A stretch of 64,000 bases of DNA from Sipunculus nudus (GCA_026874595.1 CM049307.1:41360362-41424361); one strand, 5' to 3'; counted from the stretch's first letter, positions 1 through 27,550 are shown. Translations and numbers: made by a program. Notes: generated by a model from the letters alone, not told the origin.

Positions 1-183
1 ATTAATAACAAGATAATAATACAAACATACTTTATAGTTTATTTTAGGGATACAAGTAATGACAAATTGAGTCTGATATGGTTACATAAAGATAGTAATT
101 GTAAGCTAATGACTAAATTGTAGTTCATAAAAATTCTTGAAACAAAATCTGTAAACCTCTCAAGTAAAGATTGTTACTTTAAC

Positions 184-584
184 CAGCTTCTCTTGCTCAG
201 GGGTAGGGCACAGGACTCAAAGCTGGGAGATCATGAGTTCGAATCTCACCCAAGGCGGTGAGATTTTTCACGGTCGGCCCGACCCAGGATGTGCGCCCTG
301 CAGGCTTAATGGGAAGGCCATGCCCAATGGCACAAATACACAAAGAGTGTGCCTTTCTTTGGGTCCCTCATTGGTATGACCCAGGAAAGGGGATGATTAC
401 CAAGCCTGGGTCTACAGGTGCAGTAGTCACCAGGCTTGGTTAACACGAGGATATAAAATGAGAGGAAGCGTGTTATACTATCCTGTCACCCAGTCCTAAA
501 CCGGAATGGAATTCTGCACATCTAAATATACTTAGTTAAGCTAGCATTAAGAAATTGAAAGCAGTTACCTCCAAAAAAAAAAAA
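184..584 (+). repeat. tRNA-derived SINE-like element
   Basis: A polymerase-III-type head is visible: A-box-like TTGCTCAGGGG near 193 and a perfect B-box GTTCGAATC near 237, spaced as in a tRNA. A non-tRNA body of about 300 bases follows and ends in an A-rich tail (573-584). Exact ends are uncertain and no flanking duplication was established. The open frame at 258-443 lies inside it and is not treated as a gene. Confidence 0.55.
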
Positions 585-13643
<13,059 letters not shown>

Positions 13644-13687
13644 CTAGCGTCGTCAGACCCTTCATCTTCCTCATCCTAAATTCCTCG

Positions 13688-13823
13688 GCCAATCAGCTGC
13701 CCCCATTGATGGTTGCAGACAATCAGCTTTCATCTCTCCACAACAGTTGGCATCAGCCAATCGGCTGCCTCCATTCATGGTTGCAGCCAATCAGAATTCA
13801 CCTCTCCACAACAGTTGTGTGAC
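13688..13823 (+). repeat. Two-copy 68-bp direct repeat with CCAAT boxes in SEC14L1 3' UTR
   Basis: Units 13688-13755 and 13756-13823 share GCCAATC, GGTTGCAG and CTCTCCACAACAGTTG in the same order. CCAAT occurs at 13601 (coding), 13689, 13757 and 13787, with a variant at 13719. Confidence 0.8.
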
Positions 13824-14082
13824 CAACTGCCTGCATCCTGCAGCTTTGTCCAGTCAGCTGTGTCATTTTGACTTTATTTGCATCCGTCAGGAGATGTAGA
13901 TTGAAGGGTTTGATTAATCTGTTAATTTCTATAGTTCATTCTAGCCCTTGCTACCTCTGGTTCTGGTGATATTTTCCAAACAAAACTATACATTAAATTG
14001 AAAGCAAGAAGCTTTTGTATATTTCAGTGATAAGAACCAGCACCATGACCTTCAGATGTTTTACCGGATACACACCTAATAC

Positions 14083-14088
14083 AATAAA
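14083..14088 (+). terminator. Candidate poly(A) signal of SEC14L1
   Basis: AATAAA 440 bases past the stop codon. It is the first canonical hexamer noticed downstream, but the AT-rich context makes chance matches likely. Confidence 0.3.
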
Positions 14089-17000
14089 CATTAAAATACA
14101 GTGTATATAAGATACAATTTATGCAAGGCCCTGTTATCCAATTTACATAATTAATATGTGTTTGATCACATATATTTTAGCATAGAATATAGTCACTTCA
14201 GTGGTTTATTCACCAGCTAATAATACATAAAATGAGTTTTGTGTTCAGATGTTACAGCATAAAAGTCAGAAAAATATTTTCTCTCTGGGATTAAATATCC
14301 TTCTAAAATGACAAAGATTGCATAATATTACCATAACCAAGGAATACCTGGCCAGGCATGGCATGGACTGTAATAATGGGAGACTGACATTGAATGTTAT
14401 TTTCCCATTCTCATCTTATCAGGGATGTTTATCAGAATCGAGGCAAGTCATCATAATCATTAGGGAAATTGTACAAAATTTGTATTGTTGTGAATAGAAT
14501 GTATAGTAAAATGTACTTCATATAGCACAGTCTTAACATATGCGAGGGACAGTGTTTAATGAAACTGGTGCAAGTTATTTGTTGACCTGACAAAACCATG
14601 AAAAATCAAGTGTATATTTTTGCAAAAATTTATGAATTTTACTTGTACAGTGTGGACATGCCAGGTAGGAGTAGCATAATGAATTTTGTAGAGTGAATAT
14701 AATGGTCATAGCTTTTGTGAGGCAGTAGTGATGAGTCACGTTAATGTGATGATATGTGTATTTAGTTGATGTGTATTATTATTTACATGTAGTGTAAGCG
14801 TGCTGGTCAGTGCTGGTTGGTTTTAATGTTTTATTCTTATTATTTGATCTTAATATATTAGTGACATAGCGACCCTTATGTATACACGCACCTGTCTGTA
14901 GTCAGCCATTTTATTCATGAACACGATCAGTTGTATAGTTGAAGATAAACTAAGGACATGTCTGTAATACAAACTTATCATGTTCATATTATGTAACAAG
15001 ACACATTTGTGTGGGATTGTGCAATACTTTATGACCTGATATGCTGGCCAGTTTGATTGAATTTATTGGCCCAGATCTACACATGCAGTGGTGGGCCTAC
15101 ATAATTAATCAATTCAGGTAGGTTCCTCATACTGAACAATTGACAGTTTAATAATTAGAAATGTTCTTTTGATCAGTCTTTTACCTCTCACACATAACTT
15201 TAAATATCGACCATGTGCATTATGCAGGGCTCCCACTGATGCTTAGATTTCCAATGAAAAAAATTGTGTCCTATTATTTCCTTGGGGAGAAAAGTGTCGC
15301 ATAAAATTCCTATATTTTTCCAGCATTTAGACTGTATTCTTCAATATTTTTCAATATTTTTGTTCACTGGGCAATTTTTTTCTGATGACACTGTAATTAC
15401 TGAATAATTAGTGTTATACAAACCCATATTCATTGAAAACATGCTGCTCTTTTTGTTAGAGCTGTCCATGTAAATGATGCAGTGATACAAGTGTAGCCAT
15501 CTAAACCAGTTAAAAAGATCTTGCAGAAGCTGCTTTTTCTTAAAGAATGGATGGTCATATTAATTTCCTGTGTATAACACAGATGTACAGGAAAAACTCC
15601 CATATTTTTGGATGAAAACTCTTAAAAACTCCTGTAATTTTGTCTCAGACTCTTTTATAAAATGCCCATATTTCTTCAGGAGACTTCAGTATATAGTTCA
15701 TTGCTTATGGTAACATCTGCTTTCATGGTACAAAGCTGTTCTCCTCTCAGTCCCTAAATCTACCTCTCTCCTACCAAGGGAGACTAGCGCTGTCCTACCT
15801 TATGAAGCTACTTCTGTGGAATAATTTGCGAGTATTAATATTTTGTGGTAGCAAGTGATCTTGTTCACATTTCTGTCATGTCTGTTACTTTGTGTGTGCC
15901 TTTTGGGCTGTTAAATTTTTAGGGTAAGGGTTATGCACAAGAAACACAAGGTGTAAAAAGAACCGAGTTCATCTTGGTATGACCAGATCAAATATTGGTG
16001 TTTTTTGTATATTTTTAATGTATACACATATGTACGCACACCAAATATACACATGAACAGTTATATGGCCTATGGTTTCACAGTTTGTAATGCTAATATC
16101 TGCATTATTGTGTCTAAAATGTGACACAAACTCCCTAATACAAACACACATTCAATACACACTCATGCATACTCTTTAAATCATGTTTAGACTACTCCTG
16201 CAAAGGAGTGCCATTATAGATTTGCATTCATATAATGAAGCAAAATATTGATGTGGTTGCACGTAGAAACTGATTGTTTATGCAGACCAATGGTAAGTAA
16301 TTTTTTTAAGCCTTTCAGTTTAGAGGTGCTCTACAGTTAATAGAGTAATCTGGTTTGTAAGACACCATAAGATCAAGAAGCTGTACCAATATGTAAATGA
16401 AGATTTTAGTGTTAAAATAATGTTGTACCTAAGGTTATAGAGGTATAATGTCTATAATATACATAGTGCACATTATTATAATGACTTGTATCATATATGA
16501 GTCATTGCTGTTGATAACTGTTGCACAACAGTAACTGGCGTATTAACCAGTGTACTTGTATAGAGGTTTTCATGTCCATATATTGTCAAAAGCTGTCCAT
16601 GGATAGCCCACACACAGGGAGTAAGTAAATTTTCAGTCAATCCATACAGTGACCTCATTAGCTTATGTATTAAAAATAGCATATCCATAGACTAGTTCCT
16701 TGCTCAAATCTGATCATGTTTAAATGTTGCCAACACCTCATATTTAACATATTGTAGACTTGTTCCATCCTCTTTTATGGCTCCACCATGTAGATATAGA
16801 ATGTCTACAGACCCATTGGGTAGCAGACAGCCAGCCTAACATATCAATGTAAGCTCAACCATTCAGCCAGTTTTTTTCACATTATGGTCATGGAAAAGAA
16901 TATAAAAATGCATTGATAAAGAAGATCCAATTAGTTTTTTTTTTTATGAATAAAAATAGGTATAAGTTTTACATAAGATTGAATTGTGTCACTCATATTA

Positions 17001-17966
17001 CACCAATTGCATTGCATTGTCACTAGGACCAGAAATGTATCATAGACATAAACCTTATTAACAGCCTCCTCATGGAACACAAATATGTAAAAATTTATGC
17101 ATGGAAATAAATTGAAACAAATTGTTCAAAATGTGTAGTAAGCTAGCAGAGTAATAGCAGCTTAGCTACATTGAAAACCACGCTGTTATAAGGGCCTCCA
17201 TAAGGTATAACTAGGAATTGTGCATGGAAACAAATAGTGAAATATGTGATGTTCAGAGTGTGTGATCATGGAGACTTTAATTTAGGGTATTAGCCAAGTT
17301 TGTGATTATTAGTAGGTCTTTTATAGGGCTTGATGTGAAGGGCCTTTCTATTGAGATATATTTCAACAAAGCATTTTCCAAAATGTGTGATCAATCAGGA
17401 CTTCCCAGAATGATGATAATTTATTAATAGTTGATTTTCATGTATAAATTATATGTAGCATTTTGCTGCTATAGTTCAGTGGTCTGTATTGTTGCAATGT
17501 CAGATCAGTAGAAGTTAAGATGGCTAAGTTTGTAGGGAGTATATTCAGTGCTGTCATATTTAGAAATCTAATTAGCATAGACCACATGTGACACGCTGAT
17601 TAGACCGTTTCACTGCCTTTAATATATTGATGCTGCAGTGTCTGAACAACATAGTTTGGTATTGAAAATATATTATTTACTTTGTATCACTATATTACAG
17701 TAATTGGTGTGTTGTTTTATGTCTGTAGTTTAATTATCAATTTCTGACTAGTTCACAGTAATTGTGAGTGATATCTATATTCCTACATCTTCCGGGCCTT
17801 CCATACATCAGTGTATATTGTACTGGAATATTTACTCTTTGACTGATTCCCATAGACGCGTGATCTTTTCAGGTAAGTTACCAGTCTTGTCATTTAGATT
17901 TATTTGTGCCAAGGTCATATTTACAAGTGTCTCTTGGATTTGTTTGCCATATTTATTGTCTCATGT

Positions 17967-18835
17967 TTTTGTTCACCATGGTTCTGTTCACCATAGTAAT
18001 ATTATCAGGTCTGGGAGGTATGACTGTGTTTATATATTTACCACTGTGGTTATATACTTATCTTTGTGTGTAAATGATTAGTATTCTGATTATTTAGAAC
18101 TGTGGTTGGGTAATTACCATTATGATTGAAAACTTATTAACCACTGCGGTTTAATATTTACCACTGCAGCTGAAAATTAATCATTGGGGTTGATTATTTA
18201 CCCCACTGTCTGTATTTTGATTATTGAGAAGTGTGGTAAAAAAAATACCATTATCATTGAAAACATCACTGTGTAAACCACTGCAGCTGAATATTTTCCA
18301 CAGTAATGGAAAAATAACCGTTGTTATTAAGCATTTAACTATCTGTCTGTAATCTATTGAGGACTGTTGTTGGGTTTTTACCATAGTGGTTGAATTTTAA
18401 CCACTACGGTTGCACATTTACCACTGCAGTTGAATATTTACAACTGTGGTTGTGTTTTTCAAAATGGTTCTGTATTTTCCTGTATGGGTCTGCATTTTCC
18501 ACTGTGGTTCTGTATGACCACTGTGGTTGTATATGACCATTGTGGTTCTACAGTTACCACTGTGGTCGAGTCTTACCACAGTGGTCCTGTATTACCTCAG
18601 TGGTTCTACTCCCATTCTATATTTGCCACCTCAGTGTATATTTACCAGTCTGGATCAATATCTTTCTCTGATTCTATAGTGCCAGTGTAGTTCTGTGTTT
18701 GTCACCATGGTTTCATTTATTCATCACAGTGGTTGTACAATACCATCGCCATTTTATTTTCACAATTTAGGGTAATATATTCACCATTCTAGATATCACC
18801 AATCTGGTTAGTATATGAACCACTGCAGTTATGAC
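17967..18835. repeat. Degenerate minisatellite built on palindrome ACCACTGTGGT
   Basis: Units of about 27-36 bases, each with ACCACnGTGGT or a variant (ACCACTGCAGT, ACCACTACGGT) and a T-rich spacer such as TTGAATATTT. At least ten recognisable cores, both half-sites inverted around one base. No open frame of note. Confidence 0.75.
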
Positions 18836-21502
18836 ATACTTATGTTTTACATCTGTGATTACTGTGGTACATTGTTGCTTAATTTTTCCTTTTAATATTT
18901 TCCTCATTATTATTTGGTTGATTAATAGATTGTTTATAGCATCATTTTGTGTTCATAACAAATCTGTTTAAAACCCTTGTCTTAAAATATATTATTTCGT
19001 GGAATTCTTTTGTGTGTGTGTCATTTGTTTCTATTTCTTTTTTATATTTTATTTTTTTTCTATTTTTCCTATGTGTTGACAGTGTTAGTATGAGTAAGAA
19101 GTAACAGAACAGGTGTCTGGATGACCTTGCCTCAATTTCTGGGTCCTCAACCTGCTTACAGGACAAAGTAAAAGAGGGTAGACTTAAGGTAAAATGGTTA
19201 CAAGATTGCTGTAAAGAAGACGACCATAATATATAGAGTAATTTGTAGACTGACAGATAAGGAAAAAATCATGGGTGCCTCTGTGATTCTAATTTGAATG
19301 AATATGGATAGGTCTTATACATGTATTGTGGAACCTGTCTATGATAAGACAGCCTGTCTAATAAGACCACCCCTGAGTGGACCAAAAGCTTCACATTGAT
19401 TTAAACGGACCTGTCTTATAACACCACCTGTGAATTAAAACCACCTTTGCTTGTCCCAATGGTGGTCTTATTACACAGGTTTCAATATTTTGAATAATAT
19501 ATTTTTTTTCCGAATTTCTTATTTCAACCTTTTGTTTAATAGAGGTAAAAATCAGTTCCTTATTTAAATTAGAGAAAAACAAACTTTCAAAAACTGTATA
19601 AGTTCCAAATATATTTTGACCACAATTTTTATGACCATAAATTATGTATTTTTAGATTCTTTGGTTAAAATTTTGGTATGCCTTCAGTATTGTGATGGCC
19701 ACCCCATGTGGAACCTCCTGTGGGGGTTTTAATCCATGCCATAAATCCATTAAATCTGTAGACCCTATTCAAAGTGTATGTACATTTGAACAGGCCATGA
19801 AATCTGCTGAAATTTTGCCCTTAATAGGGAGTTGGCCATATCAGAGCAATTATACATCTGAAGTTTATTTTTTTTACATTAATAATAGTGTCATGAGCAG
19901 AGGTTTCCCTGTGTGCATGATTTCTTTGTAAATATTGCTAACATTTACTGGATTTGAATGTGCACTTGTTAAGAATATTAATCACCATCATTAAAACAGA
20001 AAAATTAAAAAAGAACTATGTTGATGAAGGCCAGTATCATATCATAGCAGATTTCTATATAATTATTGCTCAGTATCACCTGTACAAATAGTGCAATTTA
20101 TATAATAAGCAATAAGCATTAATTTAATCTCATTTTAAATACAAGACAAAAAGCAGTATCATTTATGTAGAAGATCATGTAAATTTTCCCTTTTGTCAAA
20201 ATATATGTAAAATGTTAAGATGAAAAGATTTTCTGCTTAATATATAAATGCTGTGTTATCAACCATACTATTATTGAGTATCTGGCAGATTTTACAGATA
20301 AGATGCAATAATTTTTAAAAAATAATTACTGAAAAAAAAATGAGTCTTGAATAGTGATTGCATTGGTCTGACCCAAGACAAATTGTTGGAGAGACTGATT
20401 AGAAATACATGTGGTTCTGTTAGAGTATTTTCACAACAGTTTCTCACAAATAAAAAAGAAGGGTAAGGTAAACAGTGAATTAAATATTTTAAGTTTGACT
20501 GAAATGGTTTCATATCAAATAAATTACAAATATTAAATTTTAGATAACTTTGGGAATATCAGTAAATATACACAGTATAATCAGCACAATTGTATAAGCA
20601 TAAGTAAGGCTACTTTTGTCCTTTACCAGTACACATTTAGAATTTTTAAAAGCAAATAATAAAATTAAAAAAAAAAATTGTTTCTTGCACAAGGGACATT
20701 CAGGGTTCATCACGCCTTGCACAGGTAACCAATAAGCGTGCCAGGAGTGCTCTTAAACTTAATACATAAGTCTCAAATGCAAAAGAATAGGAAATATTAA
20801 CCCTGGTGCTGCTTTTCGGTATTAAGCTTATATTCTCCTGTTTTCCTGGACTTTAAAGGTTGAAAAAGAGGGTAGTACACCCCCTGTACCCATCCCCTTA
20901 TAAATTCACCTCAGTGGTTTGAAAACATGTAAATTAAAATAACCTATCATTAATCTTTTCCTAGAAAACCAAATTGGAAAAAACTGTGCTGTATGAAAAT
21001 TATCCACATGGTCCAATACTAACATCTTCATAATCATTAAATTTGCAATATGACCAATAATGCTACTGTGTTCCTCGCACATGCATGGCCTCTGAAGGAA
21101 AGGATGTCTCTAAACTGCATTAATATTAAAAGCGGCTTTATTTAAAAGCTTAAATTTCAGGGTGATGTTGCATGGTTTATAGAACAAAGTTTTGTTCCAA
21201 CACCTTTTAATTCTTTAAAATACAGTCCAGCCATTTTACTAGTGGCAGAGAAATAAACATTACATATAGAGTTCAAGCCTACGGTGGATAATTTAGGTGG
21301 GGAAAAAACAAATTTATGTCGAGATCTAACATCTCAAGATAACCTCTCCAGATCTCAACACAGAATTTCACCCAAAAAAAATTTTGAGGACGGAAAAAAA
21401 AATTTATCTCAAGTTGTTGAGATATTATCTTGAAGATCTAGTTTTATTTTTTGTCTGACCTAAGACTAGTTTTATTTTTTTGTTGAGATCTGGACAGAAT
21501 TT
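18836..21502. other. Intergenic AT-rich DNA
   Basis: No gene recognised. Contains the MITE-like copy at 19328-19485. Around 21300-21500 are several inverted TTGAGAT / ATCTCAA motifs that may belong to a further degraded foldback element. Confidence 0.5.
19328..19485. mobile_element. MITE-like element, 'gaccacc' family copy A
   Basis: Begins TGGAACCTGTCTATGATAAG and ends TGGTCTTATTACACAGGTTT CA, which are inverted relative to each other. Interior repeats the AAGACCACC motif. Similar pieces at 33184-33345, 35332-35455 and 57462-57611. Confidence 0.65.
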
Positions 21503-22403
21503 TTAGCTCAGCTGACTATAAGTCATCTGAGCTATAGTCGTGGTCCATTGTCCGTCGTCCGTCCGTCTGTCCGTTCGTCAGTAGATGTGGCACGTTTTGA
21601 AACCGTAAGACCTAGGAATCCAAAATTCGGCATAGTGTTAGATGTCCCCAAGATCTCCTACCAAGCCGTAAACTGGGTCTTTGCGACTTCGTTCCTTTGA
21701 GAAATTAAGGAAAAACCTCAATTTTTTATTAAAAACCTATTTTCACACTTCAGGGCTGCCTAATATCAAAACCACTCATCTGTTTTTCCTCATATTTACC
21801 ATAAATATTACTCTATATAGTTCCTATGTACATGCCTGAAATTATGTTTGTATTATATAATTTAAGAAAGTTATGGGCCAGAACATAATGCATTTTGTAA
21901 AAATCAGGAAAGATATTTGATCACTTAACACAAAACTTGTTAAAGCTATGGACTTTTTTTCAAGTAATATAACTTTAATTAATCAAAATTAAATTGTATA
22001 CCCAAAATTAGATCAAAATCTTTTAAATTTTTTAAAATATTAACAATAATAAAAAATTGGTACCTTAAATTTTGCCTAACTTTGACCATGGCATGTTTTT
22101 TCCAGTAAGTACTGTGGATTTAATTTTCTCAGCATGTTTTTGTTAGAATTTTGTCTGTTAACACCAACAATTTGAAACCAGTTGATCAAAAACTATAGTT
22201 TTTATTCAAGTTTTCAAGCACCATGTAACATATTATTTACATCAGGCTAGTGTTATGCAGTTTGCAAGAGCTCAGCTCCCCAGCTTAAGCTCTCAGTTCG
22301 TAAAATTTGGCATACAATTATATGTCTCCAAAATCCCCTATCATGCCAAGAATTTGGTCACTAGGACTTAATACCTTTGAGATATTAATGAAAAACTTCA
22401 TTT

Positions 22404-23935
22404 TTAGCTCAGCTGACTATAAGTCATCTGAGCTTTAGTTGTGGTCCTTTGTCCGTCGTCCGTCCGGCCGTTAACAGGGCACGTTTTAAAACAGTTGGAC
22501 CTACGAATCCAAAATTCTGCATACCAATAGATGTCCCCAAAATCTCCTACCATACCTAAAATTGGGTCATTAGGACTTTGTTCCTTCGAGATATTAAGGA
22601 AAAACCTCCGTTTTCCATAAAAAAGCCATTGTTACACTTCAAAGCTGCCTAATATCAAAACCACTGATCTGTTTTTGATCATATTTAGTATTCATATTTT
22701 TCCATACATTTTCTGTGCACATACCAAAAATTAGGTTAGTACTGGGTATTATTTTGAAGTATATAATGCAGTTTCTTAAAAATCAGGAAATATATTTGCT
22801 CACTTAACATGAGAATTGCTGAGGCTGGAGACTTTTTTTCAGGAATATAACTTTATTTAATCAAGATTCAATTGTTTACCCAAAATTAGATCTGAATTTT
22901 GCAAATTTTTCAAGTTATTAGCATAAATAAGAAATCAGTACCTTAAATTTTGTCCAACTTTGGCAATGGCACATTTTTTCCCTGTAAGCACTGTTGATTT
23001 AATTTTCACAGCATATATACATAAGGATTTAATCTTTTAAAATCTGAAATTTCAAAGGAATTGTTTGAAAAGAGTAGCTTTTATTCAAGTTTTCATACAC
23101 CATGTCAAGTGTTGTTTACATCTAGCCCACCTTGTAGTACAGCCTTCACTTGCATTATGTTACCCACCCCAGGCAGCTTGCCTTGGCTTAGCTTGGCCAC
23201 TACTAGCAGGCTTCCCCTCTGCCCTGCTCTCCCACCCCCCTAGCTGGTGCATAAACTAAATGAATGTTATAATTTTCTGTATTTTATTTTATTTTTGGCT
23301 ATGCTACATTTTAGATTTTGTATTGTACCACCAGGGTTACAATGATTAAAGTGCACATTTAATTGTGTCCACAAAGTGATGTATTGCTATGAAAGTGTGG
23401 ATGTTCATCAGAGTGCCCATTAAAGATTTTAATTGGTTTGACTTATAACTCATGGTTGTATCAGTTGTTACATGATACTGGCTAAATAATCAAAATTCAT
23501 ATTGCTGATCCTTTATTTCAGTTCATAAAATTAAACATTCCCAACTCCAGTTTGCTCCTGGTATAATATATTGGGTGTTTTGATCCTTGGATTAATTTTA
23601 ACACATGTATTAGTTTCATGGTTGAGAATACTTTTCTTTTTTCCTGATACCATTTAAAAAAATAAAAATATTTAAATTTTTCCTGTTAGTGCTGTGGATT
23701 TAATTTTCACAGCATGTACACATTAGCATTTCATCTGTTAAAATCTGAAATTTGAAACTAATTGATCAAAAACTGTAGATTTTATTCAAGTTTCCATGCA
23801 GGTACCAAGTCTTCATTGTTTACATCAGGTCAGTATAATGCAGTGTACTGGGCAGTTACATAACACCTTCAGGTCTGACCTGCTGCCACTGTGAGTGTCT
23901 GGGTCAGGCTGGGTCAGGCAGTAATTACCAGAGAG

Positions 23936-23974
<39 letters not shown>

Positions 23975-25328
23975 GCCTCCCTTCCTCCCTCCATCCCATT
24001 CTGTTGACAGGTACTATAAACTAGATACATTAGCTATAAATGTTGATGCAATTTAGACATGTGAATCAACTGAAATATTCACAATCACATGTTTGTTATA
24101 CTGTAAATTTATAGTAACATTCGTAAACCTGGATGAAAATTATTTAATGAAAAAAAAGGAATAAATGCAAATATTGTTAATTTTTTATTGGCTCAGTATA
24201 ATGGGGAAAAAATGATTTGCTTTGTTTCTCCATCTTTCTGTCTGTTTTAAATATTTAATGTTTAGAATAAACTTTTTTATAAGCACTGTTGAATTAAATT
24301 TCATATCCTGTATGTATATGCAAGGGTGTTGTAACTCTCACCATCCCCTTCTTCATCCCACTGAGGCTTTGCTCCTTGGCACTGTGAACAATAGTTCTAT
24401 GGCTATAGCATAAAATTTAATAATTAAAGAAAATATCTCCAGAGAGACAGAGGCTTGTAACTCTGATCATAACACAACATCCCCCCCCCCCCCCCACATC
24501 AAGTCATTGCACCTGTGGAGTGGGGACGTTATGGCAACTGTATACATATCATAAAATTGATAAAAAAGGTATACCAAATAAATTGGATCTCATCAGACAA
24601 ATGTGTAAACTGTTGAATTGTCAGCAGCTTATCAAAAATGTAACCAATGGAAAGGCATGGTCAGATCTCAAATATTATTTGCAACATTTTCTTCAATCAT
24701 ATAAGCAAACCATGGCCCAAATTACCTCTTCCTCTCAAACTTTATCTACATTTCATCATATTTTTAATATTTTAACCTTCTAGGTGGTTCAGTAATGTTG
24801 ACCATTTGTCCATAGGTACCTATGTACATGCCAGAAATTATGTCAATATTGTGTAATATGTAGACGTGAGGGTCATCAAAATAATGTACCTTTTCAAGAC
24901 CGATCTTGTCAAGATATCATGTCATACAATCACAAATTCATAAATCCCCTCATCAGCATAGTTAATCATAACCTTGTATCTGTCAAATTGAAAGCTTGTA
25001 GTTTTCCATACACTATAGATCCTTCAACAAATAGCCTTATCATCATTATACCACTGCTTAGTATACTGTCATTGCATTCATATTTGCTCAAATAAATTGT
25101 TTTTTTTTACCACTCCCAAATAAATAAAAAATAAACCACTATATTTTACTCCATATTAATCCATCAGTCAGATTATTCATATATCATTTACTCACATATT
25201 ACATTATATTCCTTTATAAAAGACCATGATATTCATAAGCTTTTTCTACTGAGTATAGTTTAACAATGGTGATACATTTATAGTCCAATCATGATCAGCT
25301 GAGCGCCGTGACCCATGGGTCCCTTGTT
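22404..25328. mobile_element. Helentron-like element, nested inner copy
   Basis: Has its own hairpin start (AGCTCAGCTGACTATAAG at 22406) and its own end (GCGCCGTGACCCATGGGTCC, 25304-25323). Interior diverged: two or more repeats of the family internal unit, a CT microsatellite and a poly-C tract. No protein recognised. Confidence 0.7.
23937..23971. repeat. (CT)n microsatellite
   Basis: About 17 uninterrupted CT dinucleotides inside the nested element. Confidence 0.95.
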
Positions 25329-27550
25329 CAATTAAAAACCCATTGTTACACTTCAATACTGCCTAATATCAAAACCACTGATCTGACTTTAATCATATAT
25401 TATACATGTTTTTCTATACATTCTCTGTGCACATGCCAGAAATGATGTCAGTATTGCGTAATTGTTTTAAGTTAGGGGCCCAAACATAATGCACTTTGTA
25501 AAAATCAAGAAATATATTTACTCCCTTAACAAGGGGCTTCCTGAAGCTAGTTCTGAATTTTTCAAATTTTATAAGTTATTAGTATAAATATAAAATTAAT
25601 TACCTTAAATTTTGCCCAACTTTGACCATTTCACTTTTGTTTCATGTGAGCTCTGTTTATATAATTTTCATATCATGCACACATAAGGATTTCAGCTTTT
25701 TAGTTTAGAAAGCTGAAAGAAATTGGCCAAAAATTGTAGCTTTTATTAATGTTTTTATGAGACCATGTCAGACCTTGGCTCTCTCCAGCCACTCTTGAGT
25801 CACCTGTATGTTGACCTTGTTGAACTTTCAGCAAATTATGCACGCTTGAGGCGAGGCATATACTGGGGCAGCCAGGCAGCTTTTGGCCAGCCACAGTTGA
25901 TCCAGGTGTCCAACCCAACTCATCTAGTAGTTTTAACCAACAACATAACAATAAACAATAAATTAATCAACTTTTATTGGTTTTTAATAACAAATTAAAG
26001 AAAAATAGAAAAGGAATTTGTTCGTTTATAATAATAGGGAATTAACTTGCAGTTACTGATGATATAAGAATCTTGTATCGATGGATAGAATGTCATGTAT
26101 TCCAAATAACACCATGCAGTCACCTATGGCATTTTTCAGTTCAATTTTAATAATAAAAAAGTAAATCATATTATTCATTACTAATCATTAGGGATCATAT
26201 GAAGGAAATTAATGATAGACAAAGATGCAGTTGATAATATTAATCTAGATTCCTACTGTGTCTAGTGTGTACATTCATGAGAAATTAGTCCAAAATGAAT
26301 ATATCACATTTATTTTTTTTTAATATAAATAAAAGCCATAAAACCAGGTCCTTATGATCATTATTTAAATGTGTGAATTTTGTACATTCTGGATTCTCAA
26401 CACCATTGTTTGGTGAAAACTGAATAAATACCAGACATGGTGGGAATACTTTGCAATTGTATTTAAATACGACTATGAATATGTACTCCATGATAAAATT
26501 TCTTGCATAAAGAATGGGAATTCAGGTAAAAATGAAAGTATATGAATACCAGTGCAAATACTTTCCAAATGTATTCATGAATGCATTCATGAATATATTC
26601 TTTAATATTATTTTAATAATCATTTCAGTTATATTTCATTTTAAAAATCATACGATTCTCTTATTATTTTTAATAAAAATTATATCTGGGACAATATTTG
26701 TAATTTTTTTTAATAAATAGTTAAACTCCTTTATTATATGTTCTGCTTATAAGTTATATGGCCAAGTCAAAATCTGTGTGACAATAGTACTCCATTTGTT
26801 AATAAAATAAATGAAATCAATTCTCTTCTCTGTCTCCAAAGGTACTATCAAAATCATACATAAGCTAAACAACAACAACTCATAATACAGCTTATACTTG
26901 TTACCACACAAAACCAGCATGTGCCTCATTTCTAAATCATATTTTTTTATCATATATAACAGCTGAGCGCCGTGACCCATAGGTCCCTTGTTTTTCTGTG
27001 CCCTAAATCAGCCACTGTACAACCCCATTTCATGTGCAGGTAAAAGTTTCCATGTTCCAAAACCAGGGTAAACAAGACTTAATCCCTACTCTTCCATTCC
27101 CAGTGTTCATCAGGGTTAATGTTAGGGGTTCCTGGATGGGCATTATGTAAACATGTAGGCAGCATTATCATACAATAAAACACCAGGCAGCTTAAATTAA
27201 GGTCGGCATAAAACTTGTGGAGTAAGGTATGACAGTCAAAGAATAAGCATTTCAAGTTTTTGCTTGAATTATGACCTTTGAAAAAGTGGTATTTGGTCAA
27301 TGGTTCACTGGGCTTCTAAGCATGAAATTTGGTCACTTGAATCATCTGTGAAAGGAGTAGCCCAGAGTCGACATTTGAATTCCATTGAGTTATCTGGATT
27401 TAACATTTGAATTTATTATTAGGACCCTTTTGGGATCAGCTGAAGCTCCTGATCAGATAGGCACATTGCAATGTAGAAGTGTAAGAATACCGGTAATCAG
27501 CAGAAACTGATGATGAAATTAAAAGATGTGTGTCCATGCAAAGCACACAT

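Larger units (their letters stand above)
13644..17966. other. SEC14L1 3' UTR and intergenic DNA
   Basis: Starts right after the TGA. Contains a 68-bp direct repeat (separate entry) and candidate poly(A) signals. Beyond about 14.1 kb I see only AT-rich sequence without genes or strong repeats. The 3' UTR end is not determined. Confidence 0.5.
21503..26990. mobile_element. Helentron-like element, outer copy, split by a nested copy
   Basis: Left part 21503-22403, right part about 25329-26990; same termini and internal sequence as the copy at 3923-7742. The split falls inside TTCATTTTT|CAATTAAAAA, and the intact counterpart is at 4838-4850 in copy 1. It lacks the Helitron that interrupts copy 1 (empty site 26756/26757). 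Confidence 0.75.

Noticed and set aside
184..260. True tRNA gene
   Set aside because: A- and B-box-like blocks are present but no acceptor-stem pairing or clean anticodon arm could be made; a SINE head is the better reading.
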